Shown in pieces: positions 45,945-56,200 of a DNA stretch of 64,000 nt; positions within the stretch are counted from its first letter, which is position 1, and each line of letters begins with the position of its first letter. The stretch is from contig NZ_AP023032.1 of NCBI RefSeq assembly GCF_019670105.1, positions 2,598,972-2,662,971 of the forward strand. The letters are read 5' to 3'. Under the pieces are notes generated by a model. It saw only the letters and a program-made list of their open reading frames with translations. It was not told the origin of the DNA and ran no database searches. A program made the translations under genes and the position numbers. The stretch comes from Agarivorans albus. Lineage in GTDB: Bacteria; Pseudomonadota; Gammaproteobacteria; Enterobacterales; Celerinatantimonadaceae.

Positions 45945-47192
45945 TTAAAGCTTGCTGGTTGACTCGGAGTCATTAAAAGTAGCCCGTTGAATGGCCACTC
46001 TGGGTTTGCTTACTAAGCAAGTTAAACCAACCACTAAGGCAATAGCACTAACCACTGCCACTAAGCTAGCTAAAGAGCTCCAACCAAAACTGTCGGCACT
46101 AATGCCACTGAGTACATTACCACCAGCATAAGCACCGGCAATGGCAAACATTAACAGGCCTTGAGTCATCCCTGCACCGGCTCGAGAAGCCTTGGCTGCA
46201 ATGGCTGGCTGCACCATATCTACCGTTGTCACTCCTTGTAAATAAACTAGATACAAACCTAAAGGTAAATATGCTGCAAGTTGCCCAGCATATAAGGCAA
46301 GCCCAGCAAGACCTAGCATCACCACGACTTTAGCCACTACCGCCAGCAACCATACTTTTTCGCCACCTACTTTAGCCATGGCTTTACCCACTAAAGATAA
46401 CAGCACCAAGCTAACTACCGCCGATACCGACAAGGCCATAGATGAAAGCGCGGCGTCAACCTTAAATACCTCAGCCATATAGTTAGGAAACTGCCCGGTG
46501 ATAACACCTTGGCCAATCGATACAAAAAAGATAGCCAGCAAAATCAAACCAAAGCGAGAAAGCACCACCTGCATGATTCCACCGGCTTCGCCTCCCTCAT
46601 TGACTTGTTCTACTTTAATCTGCGCAGCGGCTTGTTTGTTGGTCGCGGCGGTTACTAGCAGCGCCAACAATGGGATGAAGAACATTACTGCAAAGCGTAG
46701 CTCAAACGACACGCCAGCTTCGGTTAATGCCGCTAAACCAATGCCGGCAAGCAACGAACCCACAATAGCAACCTGATTAAGCAAAGTAAGCTTGGAGGCT
46801 TCCTCTTCTGCTTCATAACCCCCGGAGACGATAAACGCCGGGTTAATCATCAGAAGGGAAGCGGAACCCAAACCTAAAAACACAGCCGCCAACAAATGCA
46901 GCATGAAATTCGCACCTGACAGTGCAAAAACTAAGGCTGAAATAGCAATCGCCGCTAAACCAATTAACTGTGCAGCTCGGTGCGCGCGATATTTATCGGC
47001 AAGTCCACCCAGTACAGGTGCCAGCAAACCCGACAAGCCCAAAATACCCATGGCAATACCCACTTGAGTTGGGCTGCCGGTTTTATCAAGAATAAAAGTG
47101 GGAATTAGAATAGGGATAAATACCAACTGGATAATGCCGTAGCATAAGTGCGCGGTATACCAAGCCTCTAAACCCCAACGTGGCTTATTCAT
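45945..47192 (-). CDS. MFS transporter
   Basis: A 415-residue major facilitator with about 12 membrane segments and the loop 2-3 motif GGLADKYRAHR (residues ~61-71). It starts MNKPRWGLEAWYTAHLCYG. It lies 53 bp downstream of the ureohydrolase gene on the same strand, with a hairpin terminator between, so the two may be an attenuated operon. The substrate could be the ureohydrolase substrate or product; unknown. Confidence 0.85.
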   Translation of the reverse strand: MNKPRWGLEAWYTAHLCYGIIQLVFIPILIPTFILDKTGSPTQVGIAMGILGLSGLLAPVLGGLADKYRAHRAAQLIGLAAIAISALVFALSGANFMLHLLAAVFLGLGSASLLMINPAFIVSGGYEAEEEASKLTLLNQVAIVGSLLAGIGLAALTEAGVSFELRFAVMFFIPLLALLVTAATNKQAAAQIKVEQVNEGGEAGGIMQVVLSRFGLILLAIFFVSIGQGVITGQFPNYMAEVFKVDAALSSMALSVSAVVSLVLLSLVGKAMAKVGGEKVWLLAVVAKVVVMLGLAGLALYAGQLAAYLPLGLYLVYLQGVTTVDMVQPAIAAKASRAGAGMTQGLLMFAIAGAYAGGNVLSGISADSFGWSSLASLVAVVSAIALVVGLTCLVSKPRVAIQRATFNDSESTSKL

Positions 47193-47212
47193 AACATACT
47201 CCTAAAACACAA

Positions 47213-47238
47213 AAGCAAAAGGCGACATTGCTGTCGCC
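47213..47238 (-). terminator. Terminator between ureohydrolase and MFS genes
   Basis: 7-bp stem GGCGACA/TGTCGCC with a 4-base loop; on the minus strand TTTTGCTTTTG follows. It lies 8 bp after the ureohydrolase stop and would reduce MFS expression relative to the enzyme. Confidence 0.75.
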
Positions 47239-47245
47239 CCATTTA

Positions 47246-48406
47246 TTACAGGCTGGCTTTGCCAAAAGCTTGTGGCCATTGTGTTTTACGTTTTTCACCA
47301 TTACGTTTAGCGGTGCAATCTGCTAACCAACAAAGCAGTTTCCAGCTAATGCCTGCAGCAATGTAACCATCACGTTTTGACATATCGTGTTGCGGCGTGT
47401 ATTCCACCACATCGGCACCGACTAAGTTAATGTTGCCGTGTTTACGCAAGTAACGAATGATATCCCACACTTGGCGCGACTTAAGACCAAAAGGCTCAAT
47501 GGCAGAGTTAGACGCATTGTCGGTTGCATCTAGTGCATCCAAATCAAAGCTAAAGTAACAAGGGCCATTGCCTACTCGCTTCAAAATACGCTCGGCTATC
47601 TCGGTAGTGCCTAAATCAAACACATCGTCAGAGCTGTAAGTTTCTACGCCAAAGTTTTTAGCATGCCCCCCCACCAAGGCAGTCATTCGGCCGCGAATAC
47701 CCATGGTAATCATGCGCTCAGGATCTAAGTTCCCTTCGGCAAAGTTACGTGTGAACTGGTTGCCCGAGTGATAGGGGTACTCAAAATCTGCGAAGGTAAC
47801 TAAGTCATAATGCGCATCAAAGTGAATCAAACTTAATGGGCCAAACTTTTTGCCCAGGGCCGCGATAGGTGCATAGCTAGTGGTATGGTCGCCACCCCAT
47901 GTAAAAGTAACGCAATCGTCTTCTAGTACAATTTTCTCGTACTCATCAACAATTTTTTGCACTTCGTCTTTCATATCGAACTGGCCGTAGGTATCAATAT
48001 TGCCATAATCGATAATACGCGCATTATCGAAAGGAATATCCCAGCCGCCGGTTGGGCTTGGTTCAATAGTACCCATGGCATTTTTAGACAACTCTCGCAG
48101 TGCCTTTGGCCCATATTTATGCGAGCTATTCATTGGAGCGGCTTTTTCTAAAGGTTGCCCAACCACTGCAATATCGGCATTTTTGGTGTCTCTAGAGAAC
48201 GGGGCCATAAATGCGCCCAAATATTCTTTGTTTAGGTTACCTACCACCTCAAGACCTACACCGCCCATTTCACTAATGCGCACCAAGTGCTCCATTACTT
48301 CTTGATCAATGCCATCAATGCTTTGCGAGTTAAGCCACAAGTCTTGGTACTTTGCTAAACGCTCTGCAGGAATTGGCGGATGTTTTTTAAAAGTAGATGT
48401 AGTCAT
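47246..48406 (-). CDS. Ureohydrolase (arginase/agmatinase superfamily)
   Basis: A 386-residue enzyme, longer than usual (~300-320) because of an N-terminal extension of about 75 residues. The binuclear manganese ligands are all present: TWGGDHTTS, IHFDAHYDL and YFSFDLDALD. It hydrolyses a guanidino compound to urea and an amine; arginine, agmatine, guanidinobutyrate and related acids are possible. After SFDLDALD the usual proline is replaced (DATDNASNSA), so the specificity loop is unusual. It lies upstream of the MFS gene and close to the LDH2-family enzyme. Confidence 0.88.
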   Translation of the reverse strand: MTTSTFKKHPPIPAERLAKYQDLWLNSQSIDGIDQEVMEHLVRISEMGGVGLEVVGNLNKEYLGAFMAPFSRDTKNADIAVVGQPLEKAAPMNSSHKYGPKALRELSKNAMGTIEPSPTGGWDIPFDNARIIDYGNIDTYGQFDMKDEVQKIVDEYEKIVLEDDCVTFTWGGDHTTSYAPIAALGKKFGPLSLIHFDAHYDLVTFADFEYPYHSGNQFTRNFAEGNLDPERMITMGIRGRMTALVGGHAKNFGVETYSSDDVFDLGTTEIAERILKRVGNGPCYFSFDLDALDATDNASNSAIEPFGLKSRQVWDIIRYLRKHGNINLVGADVVEYTPQHDMSKRDGYIAAGISWKLLCWLADCTAKRNGEKRKTQWPQAFGKASL

Positions 48407-48693
48407 TGTTTTAGTCTCCGGTTTTAATCAACGGCTAAGCCTTTAGCTAAGCGCTGTTTGTTTTGACGGAGCCATTGTGGATTTTTGAACAAACACAAAG
48501 AAGTAAGTTACTGGAGTAACACAGTGACAGGAGGTAACACGTAGAATAAAGACTGAAAGTCAGCGACTTGTAGAAACTAATATGAATCTATTTAGTCTTA
48601 AGTGTCCTCTGTTCGATTGAACACCAACTAGGGAGACGAAACCCAAGTAGGAATCATTATGTCTGGAACGCAGAAATCAATAGTGTCACCAAC

Positions 48694-50268
48694 TTAAGAG
48701 CATTCCAACAATATACTATAACCGTGAGGTGGAATTCTTATTCCAGACATGAGCTGATTGACATGTGCGCCCTTTAAGTTTTTTAAACATTGGCCAAACA
48801 CTACATGTTTTACCAGCTGCGAACTATCTGCATAGTTGATAGCTATCACTAATCGCTGCTTTTTATATTGCCGTTCAAATAAAAACACTTTCCCATTATC
48901 TATTGACAATGGAGAAAACGAGCCACTGTGCATAGCCGGAAGTTTATTCCTTAGATGAATCAAATCTCGATAGTGGTGGTAAATCGAATTTGGGTCCTTA
49001 GATAATCTATCTAAGTTATCTACCTGGGAATTTCGGGCTAGCTCTCTAAAGGGAATGCCACTTGAGAAGCCTGCATTAATCGGATCTGCAGTCCAACTCA
49101 TAGGAGCACGTAGCCTATGGTCTGCATCAGGGTCAGATTTATCAATTCGATGTCCCATCGCAACTTCGTCACCATAGTAAACAAAAGGCGTTCCAGGAAG
49201 CGTGAGCAAAGTGGTCACAGCAGCTTTGTACTTGCCTATATTGCCTGCAAACTGTTCATTAAGCCTGCCTCCTGTAAAGGAGTCGTGATTGGATAAAATT
49301 GTCGCCATTTCATCCATGTTAGCATCTAGAATATCCTTAACTAGCTTAGGCCTTTTATGCTTAAACTTTGCACTCCCCATCATTCTGGCATGCATACCAA
49401 AATAAAAAGCACTATCACAAATTGCAGACGCATCTTTTGAATGAAATGGTACTTCACAAATCGCAAAACGATTTTCATATTCACGAACAACAGGCAATAT
49501 AGCTTCGCTCATAAAAGCAAAATTCTTTCGCTTATCAAACGCCCCTGTCTCTGGGTGTTCAAACAAAGTATTAACAGCATCAAATCTAAACCCGTCTACT
49601 CCCATATTTAACCAATAACGCATACTGTTCTGGTGATAAGCTACCACCTCCGGGTTATCCAAATTAAAGTCTGGCATCTGGTCCCAAAACAAACCGTAAT
49701 AAAACGCCCCATTACTCTCGTGCCAAGTAGGATCGCGGGTCCAATTAGTCCAACGTAGCTTGTAATCACTCCAGTGGTACCAGTCGCGATATGTAGGGTT
49801 ACCTTTTGCTGATTCAATAAACAGCGGGCTCTCTGCTCCACTGTGGTTTAAGGTATAGTCAATAATTACCCCTATTCCACGTTTATGAGCTTCAGCGAGC
49901 AGACGTTTAAAGTCTTCCTCAGTGCCGTAATCAGGTTCAACTTTTCTATAATCAACCGCCGCGTAACCGTGATCTCTGTCTTGGCTTTTCATTATTGGCA
50001 ATAACCAAATACCTTTAATGCCTAAGTCTTGCAGATAATCTAGTTTGCTGGTTAAACCGTTAAAATCACCAATACCATCTCCGTTACTGTCTTTATAAGC
50101 ACGAACATAAATTTCCATGAATGTTGCTGTTGAATACCATTTTGCTGGTAGTGAAGAAGCAGAACCTTCACTTGCTACTACACCAATATCTAACTCAAAA
50201 GCTTTTATTTTAGCTGCAGAACCGAGCATCAATACCAAGAAAAATAAGCGAAAACACTTAATCGTCAT
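48694..50268 (-). CDS. Secreted GH13 alpha-amylase family enzyme
   Basis: A 524-residue glycoside hydrolase with signal peptide (residues 1-23). Catalytic residues are nucleophile D230 (GFRFDAVN), acid/base E272 (AICEVPF) and D329 (LSNHDSF). NGDGIGDFNGL near residue 60 and GYAAVDYRKVEPDYGT resemble alpha-glucosidase and trehalose-synthase-like GH13 members rather than classical endo-amylases. It should act on alpha-glucans or malto-oligosaccharides outside the cytoplasm. The ATG overlaps the stop of the giant protein gene in ATGA, so translation is coupled. Confidence 0.92.
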   Translation of the reverse strand: MTIKCFRLFFLVLMLGSAAKIKAFELDIGVVASEGSASSLPAKWYSTATFMEIYVRAYKDSNGDGIGDFNGLTSKLDYLQDLGIKGIWLLPIMKSQDRDHGYAAVDYRKVEPDYGTEEDFKRLLAEAHKRGIGVIIDYTLNHSGAESPLFIESAKGNPTYRDWYHWSDYKLRWTNWTRDPTWHESNGAFYYGLFWDQMPDFNLDNPEVVAYHQNSMRYWLNMGVDGFRFDAVNTLFEHPETGAFDKRKNFAFMSEAILPVVREYENRFAICEVPFHSKDASAICDSAFYFGMHARMMGSAKFKHKRPKLVKDILDANMDEMATILSNHDSFTGGRLNEQFAGNIGKYKAAVTTLLTLPGTPFVYYGDEVAMGHRIDKSDPDADHRLRAPMSWTADPINAGFSSGIPFRELARNSQVDNLDRLSKDPNSIYHHYRDLIHLRNKLPAMHSGSFSPLSIDNGKVFLFERQYKKQRLVIAINYADSSQLVKHVVFGQCLKNLKGAHVNQLMSGIRIPPHGYSILLECS

Positions 50269-53200
50269 TGTGGATTTTCCCCAATAACATTTAGCTCTCC
50301 AATCACTCGGTTGGTCAAGTTACCAGTGGAGTCTAAAGCAATAGCTCTTATATCGTATGAACCTAAAGCGGCGTTGGAATTAATTGGTAAGCGTAGTGTA
50401 ATATCTTCGCTCTCAGATAAGTCAAACTGGGTCCAGGTGCCTAGGGAGTCACAATCTTCAACTTGTTCAATACAATCTTCCTGATCTTTTAAAGCAGATA
50501 TTTCACTTAACAACCTTATCTCTCCACTCAGCTCAATAAACAGCCCCAAATACAGTAAATTTCTACCTTTATCATGAACACTAACATTGAGAATGTTGGT
50601 AGTTTTCTCCTTCGTAAGGCTTATTACACCGACATCAGAAATTTGTGGTGCAGGATCACTGTTAACAACTAACGGTAACTCGTATTCAAATGGCTCTTCA
50701 CAAGCCGTATATCCATTAAACTTGAGAGAACCGTCCACAAGTAATTCTCTTAATTCCGAAGCACTACCGTTAAAACTATAACGGTCAGCAGCTTTCCTAG
50801 TTAACTCTACTTGCCTGCTCCCCCCTTCAATTGTTAACTGCATAAAACGGCTGGTTTCAAAATAAAGCTGACTATTTTGAGTCCTCAAACCAGATTCTTT
50901 GCCTTTTTGTAAACTAGGCATTATCTTGTAAGATAGGAAGTTACTTCGATAACGATAAGAAGCTAAAGCTTCCTCAACTAGCTCCGAATTATAGTTAATT
51001 CCCCAATCATTAATTAACAATTGCTCGAAGTTCTGCGGCAAATTAATGCTAACAGGAGCAGAACAGGAAGGTCTAGACTCAACACTTAACCTCGGAAGAG
51101 CGAGCTCTGTTACTTGTTCACCAAAAGCTGTCTCTTCAGTGATTTGTAACGCCAGTACCTTACCATCATCTTCAGGTTTCACTGTATAAGCATTGGTATT
51201 TCCAAATGCAAAATCACACTGCGCCAGCACATCATTGTTTCTATTCAACATCCATATGCCGTCAGTTTCAATGAACTCTCTCGCGTAATCGTTAGTACTA
51301 CCAATCGAAGTTACCTGCCAACTATCTCCAAAACTATCAGAGGAGTAAATTTTATTAGCTTTCGCAACCAACAAACGTCTAGTTCCGTCAAAGGCATAAG
51401 CTCCTGCTGTAGAATTGTCATTCCAGACTACAGCATCACCTTTTTGCCAAGTTCTGCCCTTATCATAAGAGTATGCCGCATATTGCCCATTATCCAATAC
51501 AGCTAACCAACGTCCGCTATCGCTGTCGATGAGCTCAGACAACGTTCGCCCCCATGTGTTTAAATAACGTGGAAGCGAAAGCCAAGTAACTCCATTGTCA
51601 TTTGAAATTGAAGGATAACCAGAACTGCTCATAGCCAACAGATTGCCATTTCCATCACTTTCTATCTTATATTCGCGGTATTGGTTGGTTTCCGCCGTAT
51701 TTAGATGCTGTGGAAGAGCATGCCAACTAACACCATGATCTCTACTGATAAAAAACTCTGAGCTAGATTTAAAAATCCACAAGCCATCCCCTAAACTAAA
51801 TAAATCAGTGTAACTACTACTTGAGTTATCAACTAGAGGTGAATGACTCCACACTTCAAAGGCTGGATCTGATAAGTAAACATCGCCCTTATCGACAATA
51901 AGTAGTGAGCCATTGTCTGTAAGAGAAAATTTTGCGCTATTAGATAAACCTGATGCGGGAGATACTTGATTCCAAGTTAAAGCATCATCTAAGGAGAAAT
52001 AGAAGCTACCTCTATTTTTTAGGACCCACAAACCATCTTCGTAATGTTCAGCTTTAATTGCATAAGCACTAGAACCGAGTGAATAAACCACACTCCAGGA
52101 TTTACCATTATCTACTGAGCGCATAACATCTAGCCCACTTATAACCAACCAAGTACTATTATCGCCAACAGAAAAGGCAGAAATACTGGCATCAAAATCA
52201 ATCAATTCCCTATTAAAGTTAAGGGTGTTAACTACCTCCAGAGTCGTACTATTTAACTTGGACAAATACACGCCGTCTCCAACGATTGGACTAGAGCCTA
52301 GTCTACCGTTATGCACTCGATGCCACTCCTCAGCATTACACAGCTTAACGCTCTCGTCCCATGGCAATTGTTCAAGATTAGAATAAGTATTACTAGTTAG
52401 CGGATTAAACACCGGTTGATGAATACTGGTATACGCTTCTTGATTAAATGGGAAGCCATTCATAAGTAATTGCGTGGTATAACGATTGTTACTTGTGTTT
52501 GTTAACTCATATTGCAAATCTAAAGTGTCACCCTCTGCTAAGACTATGCCTTGTTCATAACCATTTGCTAAACTGATACTCGGTTTCAATGCCTCGGCTG
52601 AGCGAATCCACTTACAGATAGCTTGCGTAATATCTAGGTCATCAAAACGTACGGAAGCGCAGAGTTGGTAATTACCTTCGAGGATATCAAGATCGTTCAA
52701 TATATACCGACTGTAACCACTACTATTGTCATTACGAATATGGTTCCAATGGGACGAAATAACGTAACTATTTCCTTCAGCACAATTACTGTATAAGCAA
52801 TCTTCATCTTGCAATTGCTTTAACATTTTTCCGTTGATAGAAAAGTTATCTTGGACTGTGAACGATTCGTCTGAAACAATACCAAAATCTACTTTAATAT
52901 CTCTATCGCCTTTGTACAAAGCCTGCTGACTCGCTAACTCTAGAGTTGCAAATCTGCGTTGTTTTGCTAAACCGGAGCTCACTTGCGCATTTTTCCAACA
53001 AATACTGTTGGCATTATGATTACCTTGTTCAACCACACTTACCCCACAAGATTCCACCACTAGATTAAAGTCACCACCGTAACTTCCAGGGTTTATGCCC
53101 ATTTTTGCTTGATCCAGGCTATAACCTATTTCACTAACATAAACGGTAAACTCACCAGGCTCGAACCAAGCAACTAACTCTTGTTCACCGAGGCTCTCAG

Positions 53201-56200
53201 AGCTATAAACCAAATTCCCCTCTTCATCAAGCACGTAAATTTGTGCATAAAAATCTGCATTAGGTACTTGTAGCGTTAAAAAGCTGCCTTGTTCTACTGT
53301 AAATTGAAACGAACCAACCATAGAAGCATCTATAGAACCAGCATGACTTACTAACCATTTGTTAGTATTGGGATAATCGGCAATAGATGTTTGCTCGTTT
53401 ACTACAAGCTCTCCTAAAGGTACGAAAGACTGATTACCATTTGCGTCTATAGTTAATACCCAAGTTGGGTAGGCTCCACTCAATAAGCTTGTTTGTATTG
53501 GGACTTGTGCAGTAATTGACACACTATTTTGTTGCGCATACTTCTGCCAAATTTGGCTAATATCCCAGTCGCCTAAACAATAAGCATTGCCAGTACATTT
53601 AGCCATACGCTTTAGTTCACTAATTTCACCTAATAGTTGATAGGGAGCATCACCTGCAACTTCGACATAAACACCTAAATACAGCATGTTCTTCCCATTA
53701 TCCTGAAGGGATAACTCTACTGTTCGAGAAGAGTTGCGAGCAATGGGTAGATTCTTTGGTATAGCAGTCGTGGCAACATCTTCGCTTATCTCTAACTCAA
53801 GTGAAATAGGCACTTGTGAACCACAAGGAGTTGTACCAACAAAGCTTAGTGGCCCAGCTTTGGCCGCAGCAATTATTGCCTCTTTATACCCAGACAAATA
53901 GAAACGCCCATTGCTCGCCAGTTGCATAGGTACAATTAGCTCTTGACCGCTATCAATTAGCTTAAGACTAAGCTCTGTAAGATTATTTGACTCTACATAA
54001 AAGTCATTTTTCTCAATGATTAAGTCATTACTTTCGTCTAAATCTATAGCTGCAAGCACTTCTTCCAAATATTTACTTTGCCAAGAAAGATCGTCAAGTA
54101 TGGTCGTTGGCAAATTACCTAGTTTACGATTTAACCCCCATTGAGTTGCTAAATAACCTGATGCAAAATTAGCCGGTAACTGAATACTTGCATTGTCACA
54201 AGTAGCTGCAGGAACGACTTCTAATAAACCAAGTTCTTGCTCTTCAGTTCTTTCCCCCAACACACCGAATTCAGTGATTCGTAAAGACAACAAGGCTCCC
54301 GAAAATTCACTAGAAAACAAAACAGGAGAGTCAATACCATTTGGAGCATTACATTGGGTCCCATAAGTCTCATATTCGAACACAACCCATGAAGCTCCTT
54401 CATTTAAATAAATACTTACATTGTAGATGTAGTTATCTTCGCTAAGCTCTTGTTTATTCCAAGTTTTAGCGTTATCAGCCGAGACATAAATATCACCTCT
54501 CGAAGCAATTACCCAGTTGCCCATTTTATCAGCAACTATTGACATAAAACTCGAAGCGTTTTCATCCAAAACAAATTCACTCCAAGAAGTACCATTATCT
54601 CTAGATACAGCAATATGATCACTTCCAGAATAGGCAACCCAAACACCTGATTTACCCGCTTCAATTCCACTAATATAAGATTCTGAAAATACCTGTACGT
54701 CTGTTAACTCATTCCAAGTAGCGCCATAATCATTTGTTTTATAGTAATTACTACCTCCCGAGTAGCTCTTACCAATCCATGTCCCCCCCTCTCCTAACGT
54801 TATTTTTGAAAACCGAGGTGCGTCAATAGCTTCCCAAACAATACCTCCATCAAAAGAGATGGCTGAACCAGTAGATCCACTAGCAAACATAACCTCTTTT
54901 GTTGCTGCAACCTTCATGTTCCAGCTAGTAGGCAACACTTCTCGCACGAACCAGGTATGGCCGTTATCATGCGAAGCGAAAAATCCGCTGCTTGTCGCCA
55001 TAATCCAATTCCCATCATCATCCCCTGCTACTGAGAACAGGTTTAGACTCCATAAATCCCCAGCATAAGGCAACTTGGGTAACAGTTTAGTCCAAGTCAT
55101 ACCAGCATCGTATGAAATTGAAGCTGCATCAGAGTATGCATATGGTGCAATATTAATTATGGTATTTCCTGAGTAAGCAAGCTCCCCTATTTGTTCAGAG
55201 TTATATATAGACTCCCAGCTTGCAGTTAAATCGCAACTCTCACCTAGCTCTATTACTTGGTAGAATTTTTCCATGCTCAAAGCAGATTGATGAGCATCTG
55301 CTTTTGCTATTCGGCCTAACACATTACCATCAGCAATTAACTCCACTTTTAGTTGGTTAAATGCAGGATCAACCAGTTGGTAATCCAAGCTAAATGGCTG
55401 TCCCTCTACTACTTGGAAAATATCATCCAGCTCACGGTTAATAATTGCCTTCGGTAGAGGATCTTCTTCCATAGGTAGTTGCTTATGAATTGGCCAACTA
55501 ACTTCATTTTCTGTTTCAAAGTCAATTAGCACTACTAGCGCCGTTAACACTCCTTCAGTTTCTAGAGGAACACCTTTAGGCATGCTTAATACGTAACGCT
55601 GTGCTGCTCGACCTGTTTCTTGAAGCGCTTCACTAAGATCATTTGTGTTAGCCTGTCCATCTGCAAACACATAAGCAGAAGTCCCATTACAATTTTCCGA
55701 TGAATCTTCCACTCGATGGCAATAAAACTCGGTTTGATAGAAGTCGATCAACTGACCATCTAATGCGAAGCCTTTAAGCACATAAGGGGCGTCAGAAACA
55801 ATATCAAAGCTTATTCGTGCGTGATCAGCACCTAAATACAAGGTGTGGTCAGCTTCTCTACCTAAGAGTTGCAACCTTGGTACTGATTGGTCACCTAGAT
55901 TAGGTTCAAGTACTGTTAGGGCAACAGTTTTAAACAAACTTGGGTTTTCTAGTAGCCCAATTGTTAACTCTGCAGTCCCCGCCTGCTGTACTTGTAATAA
56001 TGCTCCTGGTTTACTCATATCAAAGCTTGCAATGGTATTGTCTGAACTACTTAGCTCTAACAAGTCATAAGCATTATCTAAACGGATACCGGCAAATACC
56101 CTTCCTTCAACATTTGCTGTTGCGGTAACAGCAAAGATGAATTGATTATCACCGTCATCTAATTGATGAGTTAACTCTATAGGGTTTACCTGAATATCAG

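Noticed and set aside
54221-54403. Short antisense and alternate-frame ORFs within the giant gene, dnaE2 and the kinase gene
   Set aside because: They have no ribosome binding sites or recognisable domains and follow from long open codon usage of the real gene.
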